64,000 bases of DNA from Ulota crispa (Eukaryota; Streptophyta; Bryopsida; Orthotrichales; Orthotrichaceae). Position numbers and translations under genes: made by a program. A model generated the notes under the pieces. The model made no database searches, was not told the origin of the DNA, and saw only the letters and a list, made by a program, of their open reading frames with translations. How positions within the stretch are numbered: the stretch's first letter is position 1; every line of letters begins with the position of its first letter. This document shows positions 46,854 through 58,783 of the stretch, piece after piece. Location of the stretch: contig OY987242.1 in assembly GCA_963920765.1 (NCBI GenBank), positions 12,178,789-12,242,788 of the forward strand, given 5' to 3'.

Positions 46854-48319
46854 AGACAATATTTTCCACAGTATAGCTTCAAATCCTTTGAAATTTGATA
46901 GATTTGTTCCAAGACATTGCAATCATGGAAATAACACATTTGAATTTGAGTAATTTTTAGGCTGGTCCAACTCAATATAACCAACAACAGATTGGCTCTT
47001 TTGTATGAAAGAGCTCGTTTTTTGTATCAATTAATAATTTCATGATGAACATGATTTTCCATAGAGCATGACACACATCTTGTTTGCTGCAAAATTTGAA
47101 AACTAACTTTATTAAGCTTGCAAGCAGGTCACTTGTGACATTTTGATATGCCATACTGCAATTGTATGAATAAAAAAAATTAAGGAAGAATTGCTCTTAG
47201 AGCATTTTCCATTTCCAACCTCAAAATTGCATTATAACTTCTATGTTTCAGGATATAAAGTGTGAGGGAAAAACTTCAAAATGTCTTCTTAATACAAATT
47301 CATTCAAAAGAATAGTAAGGTGTGGAATTGTATGAAAACTTAGATCAACAATCTAAAGGACCCTTTAGGGCTATTGCAGCTTATACATAAATATGCTATC
47401 ATGCAATTACCATTTTTTTTTTCGGCAAATATTAGAGTATATATATTTGACAACTACTTTGAGCAATTGAAGCTCATGTGTTTATGGATAATTGTTTTTC
47501 TGAAAACATTTTCTTGTGAAATGTTGAACAATAGTATGAAATAGTCTATAATTTTGTACTACAAGTACGTCTTGCTCATGCTTGGCCTTGTGTCCCTCTA
47601 AATGTATGATCACTTTTTAAGTGACTTTTCTTCCTCTCTTTTTGTGCCTTTTTCTCTTCTTCCTTCCGTTGAATTTTCAGTGGCTTTCACCCTTCCTTTC
47701 CCCACCTTTTGCTCTCCCTCCTCTCCATTTTAAATTTCAAATTTTGGGTGATAAACATACACCCAATGTTTGACACTTAATGCGTGATAATCAAGAATTT
47801 TGAACTTTTAGTGTTAATAGAGAATCTTGAATATTGCATGATAGACAATCCCAGGGCTTTTTTTGCTAGCGACGTAAAGTCTTGAGGAGTGCACTGTATA
47901 GGGTCTTCATGGGTAATGTGCGTGCAAGGTCTTATAAGAGGGGAGCTATGTAGGTAAATTATTTAGATTTTCATAGGGCTATCTTTATCTAAATTTCTAA
48001 ATTGAAGGCATTTCATATACCCTATACTTCATTTTTAAAAAAATCTTTTCATTTTTTTTTTGTACCCTATGTTTATTATAAATACATAATGACATGTGAA
48101 GAAATTCATTCACTAGTTGTAGAATTAGTAACATTCATTGTTAGGATTTAGGCATGCAAAAATTAAACCCTACACTTAGAGTGGCTTATGGCTTGCACTT
48201 GTAAATACAAAATTCCTTTGGTTCATCATGAACTCATTTACAACACTTGTCAATTAGCCATTGAGCATGTGGCTAAAAAGTAACCTAAACTTAATAATTG
48301 TGCCCACACAGGAAGATAA
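46854..48319. other. AT-rich intergenic sequence, no gene
   Basis: No supported gene or RNA. One stretch near 47350 (AAAGGACCCTTTAGGGC) resembles a family P terminus without a partner. Confidence 0.5.
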
Positions 48320-48572
48320 TGTCAACTAAGGTGGAAGGCTCTAATTTGGTCTAGGGCTCTACTTTGGTTTAGCTCTAATAAGGGCTGACATGTTACTTCA
48401 AATATCTATTACTGTCATTGATAAGTTAGGTGGGTTTAGCAAATTAGGTTAACTTGCTAAGCCCACCTAACTCATCAATGACAGTAATAGATATTTGAAG
48501 TAACATGTCAGCCCTTCCTAGAGTTGAAGCGAATTAGAGCCCAGGACTGAATTAGAGCCTCCTACCTTAACC
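48320..48572. repeat. Near-perfect hairpin (inverted repeat)
   Basis: Arms at 48381-48442 and 48454-48515 are complementary at about 60 of 62 positions with an 11-base spacer (AGGGCTGACATGTTACTTCA against its complement). Weaker pairing continues outward (GGAAGGCTCTAATTTGG with GAATTAGAGCCTCCTACC). Could be a young foldback MITE or a small-RNA-producing hairpin. Confidence 0.75.
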
Positions 48573-49752
48573 CCTGGATAATAAAGCTTGTATCAATTAA
48601 TTCTCATCTTAGAGCATATCCACTAGTTGGCCAGTGGAATGACATGCCATATGGCTCAGCCTAGCCCCTTCATGGAGAATCAGCTTGTTATATAATTCTC
48701 GTGTCCACCAGATTGAGTTTAAGAGGACGCGTTACAAGGTTTGGAATTAAAAACTATGTCAAAAATAGCTGCAATTTATGGATGCTCTAGGCATCTTTGC
48801 CACGACAGCATGGGCAAGTTAGTAGTTTAGACTTTACAAAACTAATGCAAATAAATTGGGACCTCACCAACCATCAAGGCAATAAATAAAAGTGTTAGAG
48901 CTACAATTCAAGCACGTTACAAATGAAAACTACCATGGCAGCTGAGAGTGCTTGGAGCCTTCTTTGCCGTGGCTAGGCAAAAATTTGCCATCACCATGTC
49001 AACTTTGGACACTTTAAAACCAAAAACAATCCTAAGGCCATGGTAAATGACATGCCGGAGCCAACCGGTGGAGATGCTCTTACCTCAATACTATATCTCT
49101 AAACTGCATGCTTGAACAACACATGGCGTGTCCTAATTGCCCATAAATAACCATGAAGAAGCTGCTTAACACAGGGTATAGTATCCTGCTTTGAATACCT
49201 GCAAGAGTAATATCCATGAAAAAAACCTAAACCTATAGCTAAGAAAAGTATTGGTTTTTTATTTCTTATTTTAACAACCCTATTGTAGAACTAAAAAATA
49301 TGTAATACTGATTAGTAAACACTTCCCTTCATTACTTATAAAAACCCAAAGCCTATTAAAGTGTAGCTTCTTTATTTCCAAGCCAGATCAAAAATTTAAG
49401 ACCAAGGTAATTAAAAGAGCCCTTCATTTGATTACACGTGTACCAAAAGAAAATGGGGAGTGCACTCCCCGAGCATAAAGTTGCACGGTCCCTTCTAGAG
49501 TGGCTTATGCATGGAGGGAAGACCATACACTGGAAGAATCTAAGGAACTGTTGCCAGCAAAAAAAAGCCCTGCACTATCCACTCTACATAACATAGATAT
49601 GACATTTAGCAAAAGACTCTTAGTACATGTCGATTAATCTCTCATCACGTTTAAAACAAAAAAACAAAGAAGGCCAAAAATGGCTAATGGCTCTCTTCTC
49701 CAGAAAAGAAAAATTCATGCCAGAACTTCCATTCGAAGGGCAAAGTTTCTAA
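48573..49752. other. Intergenic sequence, no gene
   Basis: Mixed AT-rich sequence; nothing recognised. Confidence 0.5.
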
Positions 49753-50008
49753 TGATATGTTCACACTTGATGTTAGGGGGATATTAACATTATGAATGCA
49801 ATCTAAAGATGTGTTCAAATGTATTTTTAAGGATATGTTTACACTTGGTATTAAGAATGGTAGTAACAAAGGAAAATTAGATACATTTGAACACACTTTT
49901 AGACTGCATTCATGTTGCTAATACTCCTGCTATATCAAGTGTGAACATATCCTAATTTGCCTTTGCTACCGGTACTATCAATCTTAATACCAAGTGTGAA
50001 CATACCAT
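49753..50008. repeat. Family F foldback with a second family F copy nested inside
   Basis: Outer termini TGATATGTTCACACTTGATG and TAATACCAAGTGTGAACATA. An inner copy, 49833-49951, has termini GGATATGTTTACACTTGGTA and ATCAAGTGTGAACATATCC. Related to the interrupted element at 28569-28925. Confidence 0.6.
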
Positions 50009-50028
50009 AAAACGTCATCATTTCCTAT

Positions 50029-50340
50029 AAGGTACGTAGCAGCACCCATTACCATCAAATTAAGGGTTTTGAATATTGATAAACATATAGCAAATTATAA
50101 GATCCTATTAGTAAGAGAAAAATGACAAGTTTGCACTTTTGAACGTATTATTTGGATATTGTGAGAATGAATTGTGAACTTTTAAAGAGCCGATTGCAAT
50201 TGCACCTAATACCAACATTAAGGTTTCATGTTCACATGTTGTACATCCTTGTAATTACATCTATCCACTTCCACATATTCTCCAAGATTTTAGAGGTGAT
50301 GGTCATGGGGACAATAGCGCTTATGGGTGCTGCTACCTTA
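50029..50340. repeat. MITE-like element, family T, copy 4
   Basis: Begins AAGGTACGTAGCAGCACCCA and ends TTATGGGTGCTGCTACCTT. Interior closely matches 1264-1587 (ATTATTTGGATATTGTGAGA, ATGTTCACATGTTGTACAT). Lies about 750 bp upstream of the VOC gene start. Confidence 0.72.
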
Positions 50341-51088
50341 TGTGGAGTAGAGGTGTGAATGGGTTCTTCAGCACCAGAGACGATTTCACATAGAACGGTC
50401 GTTCTCCGTGGCAAGTCCCCAATTCCATACCATAACATGCCTGTTCTGAGGTGAAACACTGTTCAGAAACTGTCCTCCACCTCCGTCCTCGCCAGTCTTC
50501 ACCACCTTGTGTGGCGCCATCACGCGTCTCCATGTCGACGAGCGCATGGCAGAGAGTGTCCTCGTGTTCCACTTGTGCCCCTTGCCCACGGCCATGTGGA
50601 CTGCACAGTTCAGGAACAAGCTTCTCTCTCCATGCCAGATTTCCTGTTCCTCAGCAAGACCCCCTCACACCTCGTAAACTATAAAAATCAGTTCCTTGAT
50701 CTCTGTTTCCATATTTCGTTGGTTTCTGCAATTATTCTCCTTTGACGATCTTTGGTGATATCCTTCGTGTTTGACGCACTTCGCAATTTCGGCATATCTT
50801 TTAAAGGTTAGCGATTTGAACTAATAAGGCTGCGAGCTTTCGATTTGCGAGTAACAATGGATTTGGTTTAACTTTGTGCGTGTGAGGGGGATTTCTGTCG
50901 GCAATGCGTTTCTTTAGGTTTTGTTTGTGTAGTTTATCTTGGACCAGACGGGAGCTGAGGTAGTCGTTGTTTGTGTTGCTCGTTATTGACTCACGTTTTT
51001 GGCAACCGATAGGTATGTCGAGAGAAAGTTGTTATTGGTGTTGTTGAAAAATATTGCGTTAAAATACTTGTGCCGATGTTTAGGAAAA
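50341..51088 (+). promoter_or_regulatory. Promoter / leader region of the VOC gene
   Basis: GC-richer than the surroundings, with several overlapping non-recognised frames on both strands, as expected for a transcribed leader. No ACGTG-core ABRE was seen by eye. The transcription start is not determinable. Confidence 0.4.
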
Positions 51089-52265
51089 ATGGAGGGGAAC
51101 CGTGCGCAACTGGCTTACGTTATCGTTTACGTTCCGGATGTGAACAAGGCTGCCGAGTTTTACAACAAGGCATTCGGCTTGGAGATTCGATCCCAGAACA
51201 AGTCCCAATCGTGAGTGGCAGCTAACCGAAGTGAAGTTGTGCTGATTTTTGTTTGCTCTGTTTGACATTTGAAATTAAAAAGCATACTTATAGTATAATC
51301 TGAAAGAAAACGCAAGGAGAGGTTTTTCATCAAGCATTGTGCAATATGTCTAAGGGAAAATTTCATGGATACCCCTGAAGTTTGCAATTTTTTCATAGAT
51401 CCCCCCTGCTTTTTTAGAAATTTCATAAATAACCTTGGACCAAGAAATTTAGGCATTTGTTTTATTGTGCATGTAACTTCTTTTCTTCCTTTGTGCGCAC
51501 ACGTATCTAGAAAGAAGTAGTGTGCGCACAAAGGGAGAAGGAAGTGATATTCACAACAAATCAAACGCCCAAATTTTTTGGTCCAAGAGTATATATAAAA
51601 TTTCTAAAAAAGCAGGGGTATCTATGAAAATATTGCAAACTTCAGGGGTATCCATGAGATTTTCCCTATATCTAATTAATCCGGGACAAACCAGGAGACG
51701 TTGTGCGTGGTACGAATTTTAGTAGCTGATGTTATTGGCAAACGGTAGCAAAAATCTTAAGAGCATAATACAACGCCGCTTTATGTGGTAACGTATCTGT
51801 GATCTGTATGAAGATGGGTTGAATTGGAAAGTGGAGCTACAACCCTGGCATTTACGCCAGCGAAGCAGCATGAAACCAAGTTAATTGGAGGTGTCGATAC
51901 ATCAGATGAAGGAAACAACACTGTTGATATTTGCCTCAACTTCCCCGATGTGGACGCTGCTTACAAGGTAAGCAGCAACAGATGAATGTGATCTGTCTAC
52001 TGTGTAATTATGCTATTCGTTAAGGTTATGAATGTTGAATTTAGTGGTGAACTCAAAGTTACAAATGTTTGTAGCTCTTTCGGAGCATAACACTTGAAAT
52101 AATCTCTTTCATTTGTGACGTGAATGGTTTGTTATACAGTATGCTATATCGCAAGGAGCAAAACCTGTATCCAAACCCGAGGATAAGGCCTGGATGCAGA
52201 AAGTCTCGTATGTGAAGGATATCTACGGAAACATTGTCCGCTTGGGTTCTTTCGTTGCTAAGTAG
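51089..52265 (+). CDS. Glyoxalase/VOC-superfamily protein, DSI-1VOC-like
   Basis: Three in-phase exons, 51089-51210, 51814-51967, 52140-52265; 133 aa, a single vicinal-oxygen-chelate module. Recognised by LAYVIVYVPDVNKAAEFYNK, AFGLEIR, WVELESGATTLAFTPAKQHE, PEDKAWMQKVSYVKDIYGNI and VRLGSFVAK. The order and length match the plant desiccation-induced 1VOC protein (DSI-1VOC); related glyoxalases isomerise or bind toxic aldehyde adducts, but the substrate of this branch is not settled. No targeting signal, so probably cytosolic. The split codon at the first junction is TC|A, giving QSWVELES. Intron 1 contains a family M1 MITE. Stop TAG at 52263-52265. Confidence 0.94.
51354..51666. mobile_element. 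MULE-type MITE, family M1, copy 3, in VOC intron 1
   Basis: A 313-bp element starting GGGAAAATTTCATGGATACC, flanked by TATGTCTAA (51345-51353) and TATATCTAA (51667-51675), a 9-bp duplication with one mismatch. Non-coding. Confidence 0.88.
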
Positions 52266-53219
52266 TGTACAGATAGGGGCAGGGAATTTTTGACCTCGTG
52301 AAGTATTTAGAAGACCAGTTTTCGGCCTTCAAATTTTTGTTGAAAACGTTCATGAACATGGAAGCCTCTTCCATGTGCATATGAGTGAAAACAGGCATCC
52401 AATGTGCGTGTCGATGCGCCTACTATAGCATTATTGATTTGTGCAATTTTGTTCAGGCAATATAATCGAGGTAGTATAAATCTTTTTGAAAACTGTGTAT
52501 GTGTTTCTAGTTTTCATCGAAAATGATGTTTAATCATGATGACTTTGCCTAGCATGATCATAGATGAGCTTGTTGGCAATAAATGTCGAACTTTTTTGTA
52601 TACACTGAATACGTGCATGAAACTGAAAAGTTCTTCAAACTTCTGTACAAATTCTGCTACATGCGGAAATTGCCATGACAGTCTAAGTCAGCATCTTTCC
52701 TACCTCTATGCTACACTGAAACTGCTATTTCATAACCATCATCGTTCAAGCAAGATGTATTGTCAATCAATTTGCACTTGTACCTAATTTTTAACAATCG
52801 CTCTGGTTCCATTGTATATTGCAAACGACACGTGCAAATACTAAATTCAAACCAAAAATAAATATATTCCACATTCTAACTACAGTACAAACAATTTGCA
52901 TCTGACAACTTCCATTCCGTCGGCTTCCAATCTATGACGGGGAATAAAGTATCTACATAATCTATATTCGAAAATTGTCTCTCCTATACTATTCTGTTCT
53001 GTGCAAGTACAGTATCAAGTAAACGTCCTTCTGAAACAAACGACACTTCTAGTACGTTCAATTACGTGCAGTGTCAATCATATAAACCATTTTGCAAAAT
53101 AAATTGTAACGACATTATAATAAATCACTTCTACCCCAAACTGCCTCTAGATGAGTACGAAAAGTGCCACTTGTTTTGAAAGTATACCAAATTAACTCGG
53201 TATAATTCGAGAAAGCCTG
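52266..53219. other. 3' flank of the VOC gene
   Basis: AT-rich; a plus frame at 52536-52787 looks random. No further gene seen. Confidence 0.5.
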
Positions 53220-53461
53220 TTAAAGGACTGCTCTATGTATTACATAGTAAATATGCTGCTCTATAACTGGCATTTGCTATCTGTAAAAAGTTTTAATTTG
53301 GAATTTTGACTAACTTACTAGAACCACATTGATCTATATCCTAACTTCTTTGTTGATCTCAAATGTAGTAAAGGTAGTAAAGGTGTGAGTGCATTCCAAA
53401 TATAAGAAAATATTAAATACTGTATTGGCCGCAAAGGGCTCCTTGGTCCTTTAAGGGTTAA
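53220..53461. mobile_element. TTAA-flanked MITE, family P, copy 4
   Basis: Begins TTAAAGGACTGCTCTATGTA, ends GGTCCTTTAAGGGTTAA. Carries the family P body (AAAAAGTTTTAATTTGGAAT, GATCTCAAATGTAGTA, TGTATTGGCCGCAAAGGG). The left CCC is lost, so it is older. Confidence 0.75.
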
Positions 53462-54468
53462 ATGCGCAACTGGTAAAAATTTAAAAAGTAGTCTGATTTT
53501 TACCCAAGCTTCCGAAAAGCGTACTTCGCTGTAACAGTTTCCTAACTCTGTTCGAAGTTTACTTTAACTAGTTACTGAACAGGGATCCAGTTAACAAAGT
53601 GAATTTTTTCAAAAGCATAACTATCAACTACTTGTTGCAGAATTTATACCTCGATTTGTGAAGTTCAGAGATCATTTAAACTTGAGACAGGTTGCACAAA
53701 AATGACTATCAACAACAGCAACCAATTGCCCTGTGTTTTCAATAAAGTGCGGAGGCAGGCTCTCGAAGACAATAATCTCCACCACTAATCACAAACAGAA
53801 CTAAGATATCTTGGTGCTGTACTGTACAAAGAACCCTGTCACGGTGTTCTGTCAACCATTTCATAGCAACTCTAAGGGAAGAACTCCGCGGTGAAAAACC
53901 CTAAAATCTCCAATCCCAGTTCCTTCTACACCCGTAGCCCAGGTCCATGCCCATCGAACATAGGTAGAAAAAAAATAGAAGAGACATGACCGCCAGTTGT
54001 AAACCAGCCACGTGCAGAAAAGTTGGAGACTATTCCTGAAGGGGGAAAATTTTGTTGCAGGCTGAACTAGAGCCATTAGAAGATCACCCTCGAGGGAGAA
54101 AAAACTCATGCCATGTGGACTCGAAAGAAGGGTCGAGAGGACAGTAAGGAAAACAGATCCATACCGACCTTTTCAGGGTTTGGTGTATCTCAAGGTATCG
54201 GAAAATTCAGGAAAAAAATCCGTAGGGTTAACCTTTCAACAAGCTATCACGGAACATAATTTGTGTGAAAAAAAGTATTGTAGATTGGATTTGTCTACCT
54301 TATCGAAGATTGTGTGACAATCAAATGGGTTGAAGAAAATTGACGGGAACCCTGTAGAAACCAGAAAGGCATGGGTTTGAGTGCACTAAATACGCATCTT
54401 TGTACGCCATCCTCCAGAAAAAAGGTGTGGAGGCAGTTGCAGAGGGTTATGAAATGGCATGCCGGGGT
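53462..54468. other. Intergenic / 3' flank of the MOCOS-like gene
   Basis: No recognised gene. Short frames on both strands are not convincing. Telo-box-like GGGTTTAGGGTTTAG sits right at the 3' end of the minus-strand gene (54466-54480). Confidence 0.45.
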
Positions 54469-56857
54469 TTAGGGTTTAGACTGGTTTCGTTCCTCAACGA
54501 ATTCCATGGCTTCCGATGCGAGAAACTCCTCGTCGCGAAACCTGGAGAGGAACTGCACCAATCGGTACACATCGGAGAAGCTGGATACGGCGCCAAAGGA
54601 GGCTCGCACGGCCATGAAGCTCCAGTTCTTCTCGAGCATTCCCACGTCCACATTCGAGCGTTCGTGCGCCGGGGCGCCCAACAGATTGGCCAGCCCCGGA
54701 TTGTTAAAGTTCCCCACCGCAAGCTTTATGTTACACCTGGCCGCCATTTTCTTCACGATCTCTGGCGGCAGCACCGTCCCGGAGAAGTCGACTAAGTTGA
54801 AGCTGACAATGCTCCCGCGGTCCTTCATGGAGTGCGAACCGTAGACGCGCACGAGGTGGCGCGACTCGTCGTCGTTGTGTCGCAAGTTGCGTAGTTGTTT
54901 GAGCAGCCATTGCACCAGTGCGCGCGTCCGTTTCTGCATTGCCACTAAGCCGATGCGTTCGAGTTGGAGGAGTCCGAGGTTGAGCGCCGCGAATTGGAGC
55001 AGGTTCATGCTGTTGTCCGCGGGGCACATGATGTGGCAATCGGCGCCGGCCTCGGCGGGTTGGTTTCGCAGGAGCGCCATCGTTCCGGACGGCGACGGTT
55101 GCACGCAAAAAGACTCCCTGCGGACGAGCAGGAATCCCATGCCAGATGGATACCCTACCATGTGATGGAACGACCCGACGATGAAGTCCGGTTGGTGGAC
55201 TTCTAGATCGAGAGCGTTCGTGGGGAGCAGCGTGGTGGCGTCGACGCACACGTTCCATCCCGACTGCTGCGCTTCCACTACCCAGCTGAGCGAGTGCTTC
55301 ACTCCTGACAGATTCGATTGCGCGGGATACACAAACAAACCCCCGTTGGTGTTGCTCCGCCCGGCATGCCGACGGAGCAGCTTGTGAAGGTCGTGGCTGT
55401 GGAAACAAAGCTCCTTCTCCGTGACTGGGGCCAGAATGGCTCTCCCGCCCGCCTGAAGTGCCGATCGTATCACTGGACGAACCGCAGCGTGGTTGTCTTG
55501 ACAGACTAACAGTGGGCTGCCTCGCTGGAACGGAAAGCTCTCCGCTACTAATCGAAAACTCTCTTGAAACCCGGCGGTGAAGATGACCGAGTAGTGCCTC
55601 GATGATGTGTTGAGCATTTGTAGCAGCCGCTCCTGCGTGTCGGTAACGTGCACGAACAGAGGATTCTCCGCTTCCGATACTACTGCCGCCGAACCCAGGC
55701 ATGGACCTTGAACGAGCAGAATCTCGAGGTGTTGTCGCACCTGCGCGATCAAATTAAACACCCAACGCACAATCGTCAGCTAATCGTATAGATTCTGGAA
55801 TATTACTCGTAAACAAAGCACTCGGACTACAAAAATGGCAGACGATATCAACGACGGCTTGAAAGCCAGGATCCAAGACATGTAATTTGGTATAGTTCCA
55901 TGAAAAGTGGTGATTTTCATGGGGTTTTAAAAGGTTAAAAACCACCACTTCACACGCGTCAAATTTCAAATGTTGGGTTTGTGGACGTGAACACGGGTTT
56001 GAATCTTCGGGATCCCTTAAATCAACAGATAACAAAGTACGTCACATAGAGATGGTAGGGATGATGGATTATGGTACCTGAGAATTTGAATACAGGGCGA
56101 AGCTCGCGTAGTCGAGGTAGACGAGCTTCTGGAGCTCCAGGTTGGGGTACTGGTCGCGGCGCACGTGGTCGACATGCAGGTGATTGAAATACTCCTCGAA
56201 CTCTTCCAGAAACTCTTCCTCGGCGTCGTCATGGGACGGCAACACGGGCGGGCCGCTGTTGATCTCTTCTTCCTCCGGCAACGACGACGACGTCCAATCG
56301 GTCATTGTTGTCGTTCCCACTCGGTCCGACCGCTTGGACACCACATCGAAGCTCGTGCGCCTGCTGCTCTCCACCGAATCCCGCTTGTACTCCCAGCTCT
56401 GGCGTCGACTCATTTCATGCACACCCTCCGCCCGACCATCGGAGCTCCACGAGCTCTCGCTCAACCTGCGCTCACGCGGCACGGCACCACTGCTCGGCGT
56501 GACGGGAAAGAGACTCTCGGCGTAGGAGACATTCCCATCCGTGTCGTCGCTGTCGTAATTCGTATCCAGAGACGCCAGAACGGGAAGATTTAAACTAGGT
56601 TTTGTGTCATCTCTCTTGCCTGCTGCTGCCGGCAACAGGCTGTTAGTTCGTCGACGACCAAGGTCTTGCGGGTGCACCGTAGGTGGTATTCGAGTTCCCT
56701 GTGGAGACGACAATTGAGAAGCTTTGCCATACCTCGGAGACTGGTACAGGTTCCGATCATCGTCGCCGTCGTCGTCGTCATAGTGATGATTGTTCCTCGG
56801 AGGAGACACAGTTTGCGACCCTCCCTTGGACCGAAATTTCGAGAATTTCGAAAACAT
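54469..56857 (-). CDS. MOCOS-like PLP-fold (aminotransferase class V) protein lacking the usual lysine
   Basis: Two exons, 56857-56078 and 55740-54469, joined at CAG|GTG in phase 0; 683 aa. Exon 1 encodes a low-complexity acidic/Ser-rich leader (YDDDDGDDD, SSWSSDGRAEG) ending in an EEEFLEEFEEYF stretch and LQKLVYLDYASFALYS, the entry to the PLP fold. Exon 2 holds the domain: VIFTAGFQESFRLVAESFPF, GGLFVYPAQSNLSGVKHSL, NVCVDATTLLPTN, PDFIVGSFHHMVGYPSGMGF, KLAVGNFNNPGLA. It belongs to the plant family related to the molybdenum-cofactor sulfurase N-domain. In true sulfurases the Schiff-base lysine follows SFH; here the codon at 55164-55162 is CAC, His (residue 453). The cofactor-site Asp (VDATT) is kept. 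Start ATG 56857 is used; upstream in-frame codons begin only with GTG. Role unknown. Confidence 0.9.
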
Positions 56858-58018
56858 AGCGCTTGCTTGAATTGAGTCAATTACTACTCCAATCCTGTCT
56901 CTGATGCATTCTGTTGGCACCCAAGCACTTGATTGATTCTAGCTCTAAACCCCAACGAGCTGCCTCGATTTTTTTGAAAACGCACCGAAGTTTGAATTCG
57001 ATCTTTCCACACAACCTAGGTGCCCAGCGAAGAGCTCACCAATCACAAAACGGTACCAACAAACATGAAGGATCAAGCTGCCACCTACGTACAACAGGGT
57101 GAATTACACCACCGCAACAAAACCTTAAACCTTGAAATTCATCAACAATAGTCAACGCTCGCAATTGCGCACTACAGTACCAATATAGACACCGCGTGCG
57201 GTGAGGCCCACAGTACTCCCACTCAAAGCAGCTCGCAAAAAACGTTTCCAAAATGTATAACCCTTAAACCCCGAGTCTCAGAATAATATAATCTCTTAAT
57301 GAAATCTCCGTCGTCTCTCCGGTGGTCATTGGCGACATTCGACAAGCCCCCAACAGGAATTAGTCAGCAGTGAGTTGCGTCGATATGGCAAGACCGTGTG
57401 CAGAATTGAGGTGCGCGTCACAGAGCCACCGTGAGTGAGAGCAGCGACGGTGCACATACAAGTGTAGAAAGGGAGGGGCAGAGTAGAGTAGAGTGGGGTG
57501 AGCATGACGAATTAAAGTCTTCCCCGCAGCTTCGCAAGCAGGACAGCTGCGAAGACTATTGTTTCGCACTATTGTATCTCCTGTTCTGATGACTCTGAGA
57601 TGGTGGCACCAGCTTATTTGTTGCCTTTGTCGACGGATGACGACGGGGCTGCACGGGTGTCATGAGGGCCCACTGGCCCAGGTCGGCATTTTGACGCTGC
57701 AGTAACGGACGACGCTATTTGGTGAGCACGCCGTGAGTGGGGATTCAAGATTCTGTGAGCAGGAATGAAGTTTCAACTAAAAATCTTTGGAATAATAAAA
57801 AACACAACAAGTTTTTCAAGAGATCATAGATTAAAATGTACATAGTGTCCTATATACACATTTATGGGTAAATTTTATTATTTTGACAAAAAATCTCTGC
57901 TCACGACTCATGACTCACGAATCCCCGCTCATGAAATAGCATTCCCCTTGCAATAACTTTCTATTTGGGAAAAAGGCGGAGAACTACGCACGACGACGGG
58001 GGATGGGGACTAGGGAAC
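56858..58018. other. Promoter region of the MOCOS-like gene and intergenic DNA
   Basis: Moderate GC near 56900-57700, including a GAGTAGAGTAGAGTGGGGTG short repeat near 57480. No recognisable gene. Confidence 0.4.
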
Positions 58019-58207
58019 ATAACATTGTTAACCAACCCCGGTGAATAATGCTCCTCAGATACTGGGGGCTTTAGTTATAATTCAACCAATTTCATTGGCT
58101 GAGCTGATTAGCGTAACCAATGAAATTGGCTGAAGTAGAACTAAAGCACCCCAGGTATCTGGGAGCATTATTCGTCACCGGGGGGGGGGGCTGGTTAACA
58201 ATGTTAT
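58019..58207. mobile_element. Palindromic MITE, 189 bp
   Basis: Almost entirely two complementary arms: ATAACATTGTTAACCAACCC ... against its complement at the right end. Centre near 58110, with CCAATTTCATTGG opposite CCAATGAAATTGG. A G run (58180-58190) interrupts one arm. No clear target duplication. Confidence 0.7.
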
Positions 58208-58783
58208 AAGTGGCCGAGCCGCCGAGTGGGGACGGGGCGGGGATAGGGCAGGGAAGAAGCGCGGGAGTGGGGGCCGGGAACAGGCCGCGGGTGGGGAAAA
58301 TGGCGCGGGGGTAAGTTAAGTGGGGAACAGCCATCAGCACGATTGTGGTCTGGTGTTCTGGTTGGAATGTTGCTGTCGACCAAGCGTGGCGGAGCCCAAT
58401 ACTCCGCGCGTTCACGCGCTCTGCATGGGCAGTGATGCCGGGGCCACACAAACCCAAAACCGGCACTTTGAAATCTATGAAGAGTAACTTGTATTTTGGA
58501 AATTGAGAGACAATCACTTTTTTAAGTTTTCATTTACTATTTGTTTGAAGATAACCTCTCCACCATTCAAGAGCAAGAGGTTTGAGACACCAGTTTGTAA
58601 ACTCTTAAAATTAGTAGGTTTGAACAAATTAGAAAAGTGAACCCTTGAAAGTTAATGCTTCTATGCAAACTAGTAACTTTGCCATTTGGTTTTTACAAAT
58701 TGCCTGTTTGAACGCCGGTTCTAGCCTATGTGGCTCGGCCTTGACTCTGTTGTAACTTTACCAAGTAGTACATTTAGGTTGCC
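58208..58783. other. Intergenic sequence with a GC-rich patch
   Basis: 58208-58450 is unusually GC-rich (GCGGGAGTGGGGGCCGGGAA) for this window. Minus-strand frames here are Pro/Arg-rich and look like composition artefacts. Confidence 0.4.

Noticed and set aside
54731-55702. 323-codon minus-strand frame rich in Arg/Ser/Pro
   Set aside because: Out-of-frame shadow of the GC-rich second exon of the MOCOS-like gene.
58092-58517. Minus-strand Pro/Arg-rich frames
   Set aside because: Composition artefact of the GC-rich patch and the adjacent palindromic MITE.
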